A stretch of DNA of 49,327 bases from Bacteroidales bacterium UBA5219 (GCA_002412425.1 DHVB01000044.1:36934-86260); one strand, 5' to 3'; counted from the stretch's first letter, positions 41,652-49,327 are shown. A program made the numbers and translations. Notes: a model not told the origin generated them from the letters alone.

Positions 41652-41652
41652 T

Positions 41653-42240
41653 ATGAAAACAAAAACAATTTACTTATTAGCAATCGTGTTTTTAATAGCT
41701 TCATGTGCTGGAAAACAACAAGACAAAACAACTACAGAAGCAGAACAAGTTAAAACTACCGAAAACGAAGTTCAAACAGAAAGTTCTGAAGACTTGAACA
41801 GCGAGGACACTGAGACAATAACTACCGAAGTTGAATTGCAAAACTCTACAGAATTGAGTATTGAAGACAAAAAGAAATTTTTAGGCACATGGAAAGCAGA
41901 AGGCGACAACCCTTATACTGTTTTTACTCTCGAATTTAGTGCAGACAATAAAGGTGAAATTTCAGCAAAATACTATGACGGCGGTCCTTTTGAAGTGAAT
42001 TTTACTTGCAATTTTATTTCAAGCAACAAAGCAGAACTTTATTTTGATTATGTTGCAGGTTCAATATCTTTCAACGAAATTACAGATGCCAATGCTACAA
42101 ATGCAAACAAAAACAATAAGGTAAAAATTATCGAATGTAAATTGATAAACGAAAAAGAAATAAAAGTAAATACTTTTGATAGCGATAAAATTACCCATGT
42201 TCCTCAAAGCAAAAATTTGTCTCTGTTTAAGTTTGAATAA
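41653..42240 (+). CDS. Hypothetical lipoprotein with Glu/Thr-rich linker
   Basis: 195 residues: lipobox L-I-A-S-C (C18), then a low-complexity acidic Thr/Glu-rich linker up to about 70, then a beta-rich domain beginning F-L-G-T-W-K-A-E-G-D, which recalls lipocalin-like lipoproteins. It starts one base after the stop of the previous gene, so it is part of the same operon. No precise family could be assigned. Confidence 0.72.
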   Translation: MKTKTIYLLAIVFLIASCAGKQQDKTTTEAEQVKTTENEVQTESSEDLNSEDTETITTEVELQNSTELSIEDKKKFLGTWKAEGDNPYTVFTLEFSADNKGEISAKYYDGGPFEVNFTCNFISSNKAELYFDYVAGSISFNEITDANATNANKNNKVKIIECKLINEKEIKVNTFDSDKITHVPQSKNLSLFKFE

Positions 42241-42250
42241 AAAAATTATT

Positions 42251-42481
42251 ATGGGAAAAACAAAAAAAGAATTAGAAGAATTAGAAGAAATAAAACGTCT
42301 TAAAGCAGAAACCGAAGCCCTCAAAAAAGCTTATGCAGAACTTTCTTTTCATCATAAATGTTCTCAAACAGTTTTAGAAGTTGCTGACGAATTATTTGAT
42401 TTAGGCTTACAAGAAAAGTACAAAGAAGAATTAGCCATTGCTAAAGAACAGAAGAAAAAACAAGACGAAAGTAAAAAATAA
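42251..42481 (+). CDS. Small charged coiled-coil protein
   Basis: 76 residues from ATG 42251, almost all helix-forming and highly charged (K-E-L-E-E-L-E-E-I-K-R-L-K-A-E-T-E-A-L-K-K). The order L-K-K-A, then V-L-E-V-A-D-E-L-F-D-L-G-L resembles the C-terminal end of IS3-type OrfA proteins (leucine zipper followed by a short E-L-G-I helix). It could be a fragment or derivative of such a gene; this is a weak resemblance. It follows the lipoprotein gene by 10 bases. Confidence 0.6.
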   Translation: MGKTKKELEELEEIKRLKAETEALKKAYAELSFHHKCSQTVLEVADELFDLGLQEKYKEELAIAKEQKKKQDESKK

Positions 42482-42486
42482 AATAC

Positions 42487-42516
42487 ACGCTCATTTCGGC
42501 TACGCTCAATGAGCGT
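42487..42516 (+). terminator. Hairpin after the plus-strand gene cluster
   Basis: ACGCTCATT pairs with AATGAGCGT (9 bp) around a 12-base loop, five bases after the stop at 42481. The same hairpin with a longer stem occurs at 44527-44560, so it is a dispersed repeat that may have been reused as a terminator. No strong U-run follows (TATTC). Confidence 0.4.
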
Positions 42517-42526
42517 TATTCAATCA

Positions 42527-42585
42527 AGGTGTTTTAGAAGTGTTCAAATACAAGGCATCTGAGATTGAAAACGAAGGAGCGTACC
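42527..42585. repeat. Dispersed repeat copy, inverted relative to 44356-44415
   Basis: CAAGGTGTTTTAGAAGTG and the following bases up to GAAGGAGCGTAC match the reverse complement of about 44356-44415 at roughly five of every six bases. Immediately after it, AAAGCGATGCACTGAGC.. matches 21303 onward. The 200-base gap 42482-42681 is thus mostly repeat DNA; no gene is seen there. Confidence 0.65.
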
Positions 42586-42681
42586 AAAAGCGATGCACTG
42601 AGCAAAGCCGAAGTGTACGTGACTGAGTTTGAATATCGAAAGCAACGTATTAGTTGGACACTTATAAAACACCGTTCATAT

Positions 42682-43821
42682 TTATCCAACAGGAGGAGGT
42701 GGTGGTGGAGGTGGCGGCACAGCTCCAAACAAACCAGTCAACTCTGGAACTTGTCCTGCGGCTATCCAATTTGCCATTCCTTGTTTCCAAACGAGAGTAT
42801 CTTTATTGATACTACCATTTGCTACCATTTGTTGTAATACGTTCATATCGTATGGTCCGGCTTGCGCACCATTAATAACTGCATAAAAAGTAAGTGCTTG
42901 AGGCATTGGTGGTGGTACTGCACCTCCAGCTTGTTGTTGTGGTTGCTGTTGTTGAGCATGACCTTGATTCATAGCATTCATCATTTGTCCTGCCATTGCG
43001 AAGCCCATTCCCATTCCCATTCCTTCGGAAGCTGTACCTCCTCCAGGATTAGTTGCAGCTGCTTCCATAGCATTTGCTGCTTGGAATTGAGTATATTGGT
43101 TCATATTGCCAATAATTCCCATACTTGAACGTTTGTCAAGAGCTTCTTCAACATTTGGTGGTAAACTAATGTTAGAAACTAAGAATTTAGTCATTTCTAG
43201 ACCATATTCTCTATACTCGTCAATAATTACTCCTGCAACTTTTTCGGAAAACTCATTATAATTTGCAGCCATATCCAAAACTGGAATTTTTGCTTCTCCT
43301 ACTGCATCGGTAAAACGAGTAACTATAATATTTCTCAACTGATTAGTTACTTGGTCAGTAGTAAAACTACCGTCTGTTCCAACAACATCTTTAATAAATT
43401 TTGCTGCGTCAACAACTCTAAACTCATAAACACCAAAAGCTCTAATTCTAACTGGTCCAAATTCTGCATCACGAAGCATCACAGGATTTGGAGTTCCCCA
43501 TTTATTATCTAAAAACTTTTTAGTATTAACAAAGTAAACCTCTGCTTTAAATGGAGAATTAAAACCATATTTCCAACCTTTTAGAGTTGACAAGATAGGC
43601 ATGTTTTGGGTTTGCAAAGTGTACATTCCTGGCTGAAAAACGTCTGCAATTTGTCCTTCATTAATAAAAACTGCAACTTGTGATTCTCTTACAGTAAGTT
43701 TTGCTCCCATTTTAATTTCGTTTTGATAACGCTCAAAACGATGCACAATGATATCATTACTTGGGTCTAACCACTCAATAATATCAATAAATTCGTTTCT
43801 TAGTTTATTAAATATTCCCAT
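42682..43821 (-). CDS. SPFH (band 7)-domain protein with C-terminal GYF_2 domain
   Basis: 379 residues without signal peptide or clear membrane helix. N-terminal SPFH domain of the YdjI/virion-core-like type (I-V-H-R-F-E-R-Y-Q-N-E-I-K-M-G-A-K-L, then G-P-V-R-I-R-A-F-G-V-Y-E-F-R-V), a Met/Gly/Gln-rich linker (about 255-305), then a GYF_2 domain (F-Y-A-V-I-N-G-A-Q-A-G-P-Y-D, V-W-K-Q-G-M-A-N-W). It ends in nine consecutive prolines, which would need EF-P for translation. GYF domains bind proline-rich peptides, so self-association through the tail is conceivable. It follows the Hpt gene by three bases. Confidence 0.9.
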   Translation of the reverse strand: MGIFNKLRNEFIDIIEWLDPSNDIIVHRFERYQNEIKMGAKLTVRESQVAVFINEGQIADVFQPGMYTLQTQNMPILSTLKGWKYGFNSPFKAEVYFVNTKKFLDNKWGTPNPVMLRDAEFGPVRIRAFGVYEFRVVDAAKFIKDVVGTDGSFTTDQVTNQLRNIIVTRFTDAVGEAKIPVLDMAANYNEFSEKVAGVIIDEYREYGLEMTKFLVSNISLPPNVEEALDKRSSMGIIGNMNQYTQFQAANAMEAAATNPGGGTASEGMGMGMGFAMAGQMMNAMNQGHAQQQQPQQQAGGAVPPPMPQALTFYAVINGAQAGPYDMNVLQQMVANGSINKDTLVWKQGMANWIAAGQVPELTGLFGAVPPPPPPPPPVG

Positions 43822-43824
43822 AAT

Positions 43825-44181
43825 TTAAGTTATATTTTTTTCGAGTTCATCAATGTGTTTTTTTACGGATATAAAGATATGATTTTTTTCGTTATAAAAA
43901 CAATTTATTGAAATATTTTTTTTAAGCTCATTTTCTATAAAAACTAACTTATCATAAATATTGCTAAAACCAAATATCCCAATTGCGCCTTTAAATTTAT
44001 GTATAGCCGACAACAATGCTTCTTTATCATTATTTAAAAATGCGGTTTCAAAATTTTGCTCGTAATTTTCTAATTCCGATTTTAAAACCTCTAAAAAATC
44101 ATAGATTAATTCTTTATCATCGCCTATTCTATTTTTTAATTGCTCGTAGTTGATGTAAGTCTCAATCATTTTGATATTCAT
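43825..44181 (-). CDS. Stand-alone Hpt (histidine phosphotransfer) domain protein
   Basis: 118 residues, helical. The phosphoacceptor motif A-I-H61-K-F-K-G-A-I-G-I-F-G corresponds to the Hpt consensus H-x-L-K-G-x5-G. There is no receiver or kinase domain in the protein. The closest two-component genes are the LytT/LytS pair across the MITE-like element, which are not phosphorelay types, so its hybrid-kinase partner is probably elsewhere. It is three bases upstream of, and likely co-transcribed with, the SPFH-GYF protein. Confidence 0.85.
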   Translation of the reverse strand: MNIKMIETYINYEQLKNRIGDDKELIYDFLEVLKSELENYEQNFETAFLNNDKEALLSAIHKFKGAIGIFGFSNIYDKLVFIENELKKNISINCFYNEKNHIFISVKKHIDELEKNIT

Positions 44182-44195
44182 TTACCAACAAAAAA

Positions 44196-44461
44196 GTTTT
44201 CAAAGGCGGTGTCTCATAAGTGTCAAACTGCTGACCTGAGTTCATAAAGTTAAAGGTTCATAAAGTTTTTAAAGTCGGTTTTATAACAAAATGTGTCATT
44301 TTTCTTGAAGGCGTCAGTTCCTTTAAACTTTAACCTTTTAACTTTTAACTCAAGTGTACGCTCCTTCGTCCTCAATTTCAGCGCCTTGCATTTTAACACT
44401 TCTGAAACACCTTGAAAATTCATTGTTTCAAAATTTGTTTTGAGACACCGCCTTTGAAAAC
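44196..44461. mobile_element. MITE-like element with perfect 21-bp terminal inverted repeats
   Basis: 44196-44216 (starting GTTTTCAAAGGCGGTGTCTC) is the exact reverse complement of 44441-44461. The 266-base element encodes no protein. Its interior includes a TTTAACCTTTTAACTTTTAA stretch and the inverted copy of the 42527-42585 repeat. The ends resemble IS termini of the GGTGTCTCAAAA kind, so it may be a non-autonomous derivative of an IS; no clear target duplication is visible. It accounts for most of the 400-base gap 44182-44584. Confidence 0.7.
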
Positions 44462-44526
44462 AACATAATATAATTATTCATTTTAAAAGTTTTCTTGAAC
44501 AACACTATTGAAGTGTTTTAGAAGTC

Positions 44527-44560
44527 GTACGCTCATTTCGGCTCCGCTCAATGAGCGTAC
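44527..44560 (-). terminator. Perfect 11-bp-stem hairpin downstream of the LytTR regulator gene
   Basis: GTACGCTCATT (44527-44537) pairs with AATGAGCGTAC (44550-44560) around a 12-base loop. On the minus strand it lies 24 bases after the regulator stop and could end its transcript. A shorter copy is at 42487-42516. It is flanked by a CTTTCAACTTTTAACTG motif, a dispersed repeat of this window. Confidence 0.45.
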
Positions 44561-44584
44561 ACTTTCAACTTTTAACTGACTGTT

Positions 44585-45298
44585 CTATCTGCGGAGTAAG
44601 CGTTTATTAACAAAATCCAAGAAAACATCACGATAAGATCTTCCTATTGGAATTTCGTTTTCGCGAATATTAACAACGTTACCATCAATATCATCAATAT
44701 GATTTACGTTGATAATAAAAGACTTACTTACTCTAAAGAAAATATCTTCTGGCAATTTGTTATGAATAGTTTTTACATTCATAGCAGTCATATATTTGCC
44801 ATGAGTTGCATGCACTATAACATAATCTTTCAAACCTTCGACAAATAATAATTCATCAAATCTGATTTTAACATATTTTCTTTCAGATTTAATAAATATA
44901 AAATCATCTTCAACAGCTTCGAACACAGCAGTATTTTCAGCTAAAGATAAAAAAGTTTCAGCTTTAGCAACTGCTCTAATAAATCTGTCAAGTTTAATAG
45001 GTTTTACAAGATAATCAACCACATCAAGTTCGTATGCTTCTACAGCATATTGAGGATAAGCGGTTGTTAAAATAACCATTGGTGCATCGTCAAGACTTCT
45101 CAAAAAATCCAAACCCGATTGTCCTGGCATTTCTATATCCAAAAACACAATATCGACTTGGTTGTTTTTTAGAAATTCGTTTGCAGAAGCTGCATCTTCA
45201 AATTCACCAACTAAAGTTAAGTTTGATAGTTCGCCAATATTCATTTTCATTCCTTCGCGTGCAATAGGCTCATCATCAACGATAATACATTTCATCAT
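44585..45298 (-). CDS. LytTR-family response regulator
   Basis: 237 residues. Receiver domain 1-120 with D8/D9, phosphoacceptor D54 in V-F-L-D-I-E-M-P-G-Q-S-G and K-P-I; LytTR DNA-binding domain about 140-235 (F-I-K-S-E-R-K-Y-V-K-I, D-Y-V-I-V-H, F-F-R-V-S-K-S-F-I-I-N, G-R-S-Y-R). Its start overlaps the stop of the kinase gene by four bases (ATGA). Unlike its kinase, all receiver residues are intact. Confidence 0.93.
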   Translation of the reverse strand: MMKCIIVDDEPIAREGMKMNIGELSNLTLVGEFEDAASANEFLKNNQVDIVFLDIEMPGQSGLDFLRSLDDAPMVILTTAYPQYAVEAYELDVVDYLVKPIKLDRFIRAVAKAETFLSLAENTAVFEAVEDDFIFIKSERKYVKIRFDELLFVEGLKDYVIVHATHGKYMTAMNVKTIHNKLPEDIFFRVSKSFIINVNHIDDIDGNVVNIRENEIPIGRSYRDVFLDFVNKRLLRR

Positions 45299-46314
45299 TT
45301 TATATAAAGTTTAAGTTCAACAATAAAGTAATTATCAAAATTTTTCATTTTTAATTCATAATTGTGTTTATAAAAAAACTCTAAGCGATTTTTTATTTTT
45401 ATAAAATTTTCATCATTTTCTAAATCAAAATTTGAACTTATCGCATTTTCCGAATTTTTGACGGTAAAGATAATATTTTTTTCTACAACTGCAATATAAA
45501 TATCAATAAATTTTTCATTATTACTCACATTTCCCACTTTTTTAAAAGCCAGCTCGATAAATGGCAAAAACATAAAAGGATATACCATTAATCCACTAAA
45601 ATTACCTTTTTGTTCAAATTTTATGTCAATGTTGGCAATTCTCATCTTTTGAAGTTCTATGTAATTTTGCAAAAATTCCACTTCTGATTTAAGAAACACT
45701 TTTCCTTCAACACAATCATAAAGTTGGTATCTTAAAATATCCGAGAATTTCAAAAGCATTTCTCTTGCTTTTTGAGGGTCCACTTGTATTTGTATATAAA
45801 TATTATTAAAAACATTAAACAAAAAATGTGGATTTATTTGATTTTTCAATTCATCTAGTTCTGTAGAAATTTTAGCATTTTGTGCATGGGTTATTGTTTC
45901 TAACTTATCTCTATAAGTAAGCAAAGTTTTCATAATAAATGCAAAACTTATAAAAACAAAAGATAAGATAAAACTGTATGATTGTTTAATTAAACATGTG
46001 CTAAAACTTGATTGAAAATCTCCAAAAATAAAGTTTTGCAAAAGAAAATTAATTCCAAAATTAACAAAAAGTACTGCCAAATAAGCATGAAATATTTTAT
46101 AATATGTTTTTTCTAAAAGTTTGACCTTATCAACATAATAGTAAACTAAGAAAGTAATTGAAAGTAAATCTATTAAAACAATTGACAGGAATCCCTCAAA
46201 TGGTACAGATATTAAACCGCTAAAATATAGACTTAAAGCACTTAAAAAATAGAAAAGCCAAAAAACTACATTAACAAATGCTATCAAAAAATTATAATTT
46301 GATTTTTTTTGCAT
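45295..46314 (-). CDS. LytS-type sensor kinase with degenerate ATP-binding domain
   Basis: 339 residues. About four membrane helices in 1-130, a short coiled coil, then the His_kinase domain with H163 in N-Q-I-N-P-H-F-L-F-N. The ATPase domain is abnormal: the N box, normally E-N-A-F-K-H-G, reads E-L-A-F-K-K-V (L255), and the glycine-rich G boxes are missing; the region is N-S-E-N-A-I-S-S-N-F-D-L-E-N before K-I-K-N-R-L-E-F-F-Y. ATP binding is therefore doubtful although the phosphoacceptor His remains. The gene is coupled to an intact LytTR regulator. Confidence 0.88.
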   Translation of the reverse strand: MQKKSNYNFLIAFVNVVFWLFYFLSALSLYFSGLISVPFEGFLSIVLIDLLSITFLVYYYVDKVKLLEKTYYKIFHAYLAVLFVNFGINFLLQNFIFGDFQSSFSTCLIKQSYSFILSFVFISFAFIMKTLLTYRDKLETITHAQNAKISTELDELKNQINPHFLFNVFNNIYIQIQVDPQKAREMLLKFSDILRYQLYDCVEGKVFLKSEVEFLQNYIELQKMRIANIDIKFEQKGNFSGLMVYPFMFLPFIELAFKKVGNVSNNEKFIDIYIAVVEKNIIFTVKNSENAISSNFDLENDENFIKIKNRLEFFYKHNYELKMKNFDNYFIVELKLYIK

Positions 46315-46339
46315 ATTTCTTCAGTTTTTACAAAATCCT

Positions 46340-46347
46340 CAAATATA
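46340..46347 (-). promoter_or_regulatory. -7 box of the LytS/LytT operon
   Basis: Minus-strand TATATTTG, full match to TAnnTTTG, 25 bases before the start codon at 46314. TTTG sequences occur 15 and 22 bases further upstream as possible -33 boxes. Confidence 0.4.
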
Positions 46348-46469
46348 AGCATTTCAAACATACAAAATGCAAATTAAATCTAAATTTTTACCAATTAATA
46401 ATTATTTTGTTAGTAAAACTTTAATTATTGCTATGATAAAGTTTAGTTAAAGGATTGTATTTATAAAAA

Positions 46470-48146
46470 TCAAATCATATTTCTATACCCGAAATGGATT
46501 TTTGATGCATTAAACATAAAACTATTTGAGTTTAATTTTCCTACAGCCCAGACTAATGAAAAGATTCCTGCTCCTGTATTTAGTTCTATTCCTGCCCCAA
46601 AGCTGACTGCATAATTATATTCTTTATTTATTGTATTTCTTTTTTCGAAATAAGCAAAATCGCACAAGGCAAAAACAGCAGAATTTTCTTCAATTCTATA
46701 AAGTATTTCTGTACTCGCAATAGAATATGAGCTTGCTGGCAATGACAAGTCGTCGAAACCTCTAATAGTTTTCAAACCTCCTATTCTATCTAACTCATTT
46801 TCAAACAATTTTTTACTAAAAATACTCGAAGTGTTAGATTTGAATTTAAAAATTAAACTTCTATAAATTGGCAAATACGCTGTTAGCTCAAGTTTGTTTT
46901 TTGTTTGGAAAATATTTTTTTTTTCTTCTTCAATAAAATCTCCGTTTTTAAGTCCAAAACCACTATTCAAAAACAAAACAATTCCTTTATTCGGCGTTAA
47001 AATGTTATCTATATTAATTAATCTAAAGCCAAAACCAAAAAGTTTAGATTTAACACTACTTAATCCGTCAGTGGCAGAACTTAAAACAATTGAGTTTTTA
47101 TTTTCAAGGAATAAGTTAAATCCTGTTGCATTTGAATTTCCATAAATTATTTGTGCATCAAACAATGTGTTTAACCAAGTGCTGTCTTTTTTTTCTAAGT
47201 TAAATCCAAGTCCTATTCCAAAATCAGATTTAAAAATATAGGGATACAAAAAATCAGTTTCTAAATTTTGAGAAAAAGCATCATATTTTTTCCAATTTAC
47301 CGACAAAACTTCGCCACGAGCAAAAGAATTAACTAAGTTTAACTGTAAATCGCCTGTTAGCAAAAGTTTTCCTGTAGTTATATTATTTGGTAAAATTCCT
47401 AAAACTCCACTAAAACTTCCTGCTTTTTTGTTTTTTAAATATAATAAAATATCTGACTTATTCTCACCAAAAGCAAGTTGAAAAGCTCGTGTTTGTTGCA
47501 AAAATGGAATGCCAGAAATTGATTTATTTATGTTTTTAATTTTTGAATAACTAAAAGCATCGTTTTTTTTAATATTTAATACCTTATTAATATAATATGG
47601 TTTAATTTTAGCTTCGGACTTGATAATTATACTATCAAAAACAAAATATTCTCCTGAATCAAGTTTTATTATAGCAGATATTGAATCGTTTTCAATTTCA
47701 ATATTTTCAATTTCAAATTTTGCAAAAGGATAACCCTTATCTGCTAAAACTTTTAAATATTTTTCATGATTAAAACTTGGGTCAAAAAATGCTTCTTTAT
47801 CAAAATCCTTAAAATTCAAGGTTTTAGCAAGGCTATCAATCTCAAAATCAAGTTCTTTAAGAATATATTTTTGACCTGAATTATAATAAGCATTTACTAA
47901 CTTTTCGGCATAAACAATGCTATCATAGCCTGCTGAATAAAATCCTTTTGAAAATTCTGATAATAAAAACTGATTTAATTTATTTTCAGCATCAACACTA
48001 TCGGTAAAATTCTGAGTTTTTAAAGAAATTTGTTCAGAATTTTCAGAATTAATTGTAAGGATATTTAACTGTTGAGCAAAATTTATTTTTTGTATAAAAA
48101 CACAAAAAACTATAAAAAGAAGAGAATATCTAAATATTAATTTCAT
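46470..48146 (-). CDS. Omp85-superfamily (BamA/TamA-like) outer-membrane protein
   Basis: 558 residues: signal peptide about 1-25 (ending N-F-A-Q), one or two POTRA-like domains (about 92-240), and a barrel with the Omp85 hallmark I-R-G-F at 461-464 in G-G-L-K-T-I-R-G-F. It is too short to be the BamA of this group and closer to TamA-like or accessory Omp85 proteins. Its start overlaps the DUF4831 gene stop by four bases (ATGA), so the two are coupled. Cargo or partner unknown. Confidence 0.82.
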   Translation of the reverse strand: MKLIFRYSLLFIVFCVFIQKINFAQQLNILTINSENSEQISLKTQNFTDSVDAENKLNQFLLSEFSKGFYSAGYDSIVYAEKLVNAYYNSGQKYILKELDFEIDSLAKTLNFKDFDKEAFFDPSFNHEKYLKVLADKGYPFAKFEIENIEIENDSISAIIKLDSGEYFVFDSIIIKSEAKIKPYYINKVLNIKKNDAFSYSKIKNINKSISGIPFLQQTRAFQLAFGENKSDILLYLKNKKAGSFSGVLGILPNNITTGKLLLTGDLQLNLVNSFARGEVLSVNWKKYDAFSQNLETDFLYPYIFKSDFGIGLGFNLEKKDSTWLNTLFDAQIIYGNSNATGFNLFLENKNSIVLSSATDGLSSVKSKLFGFGFRLINIDNILTPNKGIVLFLNSGFGLKNGDFIEEEKKNIFQTKNKLELTAYLPIYRSLIFKFKSNTSSIFSKKLFENELDRIGGLKTIRGFDDLSLPASSYSIASTEILYRIEENSAVFALCDFAYFEKRNTINKEYNYAVSFGAGIELNTGAGIFSLVWAVGKLNSNSFMFNASKIHFGYRNMI

Positions 48147-49291
48147 TCATTTCCTATACTTTGTATAGAACCATAATTTTCGTTAAATATTATCTTTAGC
48201 TTTTTATTTTTAAACATTTTTATTGGCAAATATTCTATTTGTCCGAACTGAGGCACTACAACATTAGCTTTATAATAATCAACATTTTCGACTTTTACTT
48301 TTATTGTTGCATTCCCTGGCATTCTGTAATAAAGTCCTTGAGGTTTATTTGCCTTAGTTGAATTAGCTTTGTTTTTATAAAAATTAGAGATTTTAGAATG
48401 TTTTTGATTTTTTGTAAGCTCAAAATAAACTTGTACAGGTTCTTCGGCATGTAAATTTAAAAGTTTTACCTTTTGGGTTTCAACATTTCCATCGGGAATA
48501 ATTTCAAAATCATATTCTTGATATTTATATTCAACTTTTCCAATAAAAAGCGACAAATATTCTTTTTCTAATTCTTCTAATTTAGCAACCATAAATTCCA
48601 ATTCTGTTGGTGGATTTTCCCATTCAAACATTCCTGCTAATAAAAAGAACTTTTCTTCGCGTATTTTAAGAATAAAATTAGCAGCTTCTTCGGCTTTTTG
48701 TTCAAAAGTTTTACTTGTTATACTTGTATTGTAAACAGGAATTTTTTGATATATAGAGTCTATCTGAACGACCTTATAAGTTGTATCAGTAATGTTTGAA
48801 AAGTTTTTCTCAACTGTTAAATCTGTAAACAAAGGAAAATGAAAATTAGAAAAATCAAAACTTTCACTAAACAAATCACTGTCTAACAACAGGTTATCAT
48901 CGCTATCTATTTGCACTCCATACGAAGATATTACACTATTTTCATTCAGATAAATTTTAGGTTCTTTTTTTGATTCTACTACAAAACTTGCATCAAAATC
49001 TGCAATATATTTAGGGCTTATTTCAATATTTGAAATATCTGAAAACTCAGAATATTCTGTTTTAACATCGCTAATTATCAAATATTTTTCAGCATATTGT
49101 GCAAATGGACCAGGATAAAAACATTCTGTTGCAACATTTACTTTAACTTGAAAAATAACTTTAGGCAAAGAATACACATACATATTTTCTTTAACCTTCA
49201 ATTCCTCATTAGAAATACTATAAACTTTTATTTGTGCAAACGAAGTATTTACAAAACCAAAAAAAACTATTAAAAACATCAACTTTTTCAT
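48143..49291 (-). CDS. DUF4831 family exported protein
   Basis: 382 residues from ATG 49291; an in-frame GTG three codons upstream is less likely. Signal peptide 1-19 (ending S-F-A-Q), then Y-V-Y-S-L-P-K-V-I-F-Q-V-K-V and F-Y-P-G-P-F-A-Q-Y-A-E-K-Y-L, the DUF4831 signature in Bacteroidales, and later F-L-L-A-G-M-F-E-W-E-N-P-P. Function unknown. First gene of an operon with an Omp85-like protein, which hints at an envelope role. Confidence 0.88.
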   Translation of the reverse strand: MKKLMFLIVFFGFVNTSFAQIKVYSISNEELKVKENMYVYSLPKVIFQVKVNVATECFYPGPFAQYAEKYLIISDVKTEYSEFSDISNIEISPKYIADFDASFVVESKKEPKIYLNENSVISSYGVQIDSDDNLLLDSDLFSESFDFSNFHFPLFTDLTVEKNFSNITDTTYKVVQIDSIYQKIPVYNTSITSKTFEQKAEEAANFILKIREEKFFLLAGMFEWENPPTELEFMVAKLEELEKEYLSLFIGKVEYKYQEYDFEIIPDGNVETQKVKLLNLHAEEPVQVYFELTKNQKHSKISNFYKNKANSTKANKPQGLYYRMPGNATIKVKVENVDYYKANVVVPQFGQIEYLPIKMFKNKKLKIIFNENYGSIQSIGNE

Positions 49292-49310
49292 ATCGTACAC
49301 TCTTTTTTTG

Positions 49311-49318
49311 CAAAAATA
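49311..49318 (-). promoter_or_regulatory. -7 box of the DUF4831/Omp85 operon
   Basis: Minus-strand TATTTTTG, matching TAnnTTTG, 19 bases upstream of ATG 49291. The -33 region is beyond or at the window end. Confidence 0.4.
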
Positions 49319-49327
49319 ATAAATCCT

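Noticed and set aside
42251..42481. Insertion-sequence OrfA gene
   Set aside because: Only a loose resemblance of the helical tail; no helix-turn-helix part, no OrfB and no inverted ends around it.

Overview
The window is a low-GC (roughly 30 %) chromosomal segment of a Bacteroidota bacterium, probably Bacteroidales-like. Evidence: two TonB-dependent receptors with N-terminal carboxypeptidase-like regulatory domains, type IX secretion (T9SS) sorting domains, a DUF4831 protein, the dapB-lepB-S26 paralogue-WbqC order, PhoR/PhoB-type and LytS/LytT-type two-component systems, and promoters of the Bacteroidota form (-7 TAnnTTTG). No rRNA, tRNA, CRISPR array or prophage was seen.

Layout. 1-7.2 kb: 3' end of a repeat protein, an M29-like aminopeptidase, a thiamine-type TonB receptor behind a TPP riboswitch, an aminotransferase + phosphoglycosyl transferase pair, and an SpmA/SpmB fusion. 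7.4-10 kb: a DpnII-like GATC restriction-modification system. 10.1-17.7 kb: cinA, a fused two-domain acyltransferase (OlsF/GlsF-like), rnz, a subtilase with an apparent C-terminal outer-membrane barrel, and a lipoprotein serpin directly upstream of it. 17.8-18.5 kb: a gene-free, hairpin-rich element bracketed by direct repeats. 18.5-20.2 kb: pyrK-pyrD. 20.2-21.1 kb: two paralogous lipoproteins.

21.4-30.4 kb is the most interesting block: an isolated carboxypeptidase-like domain protein, a YwqK/MORN protein, a beta-helix lipoprotein, a large TonB receptor, a PhoR-like kinase, a PhoB-like regulator and an OprO/P-like porin, all on the minus strand. Three promoters in it (regulator, TonB receptor, small secreted protein) carry 7-bp units resembling TGTAACA, phased every 11 bp and each starting exactly 9 bp upstream of a -7 box. 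This is Pho-box geometry with a different half-site, and it suggests a locally visible phosphate-starvation regulon.

30.5-38.2 kb: mgsA, an SDR, dapB-lepB-lepB paralogue-WbqC, two hypotheticals and apbE. 38.3-42.5 kb: two tandem T9SS cargo proteins with a gene-conversion pattern, then a four-gene plus-strand cluster of secreted/lipoproteins and a small coiled-coil protein. 42.5-49.3 kb: an SPFH-GYF protein, an orphan Hpt protein, a MITE-like 266-bp element with perfect 21-bp inverted repeats, a LytT/LytS pair whose kinase has a degenerate ATP-binding domain, an Omp85-like protein and a DUF4831 protein. Several intergenic regions share short dispersed repeats.
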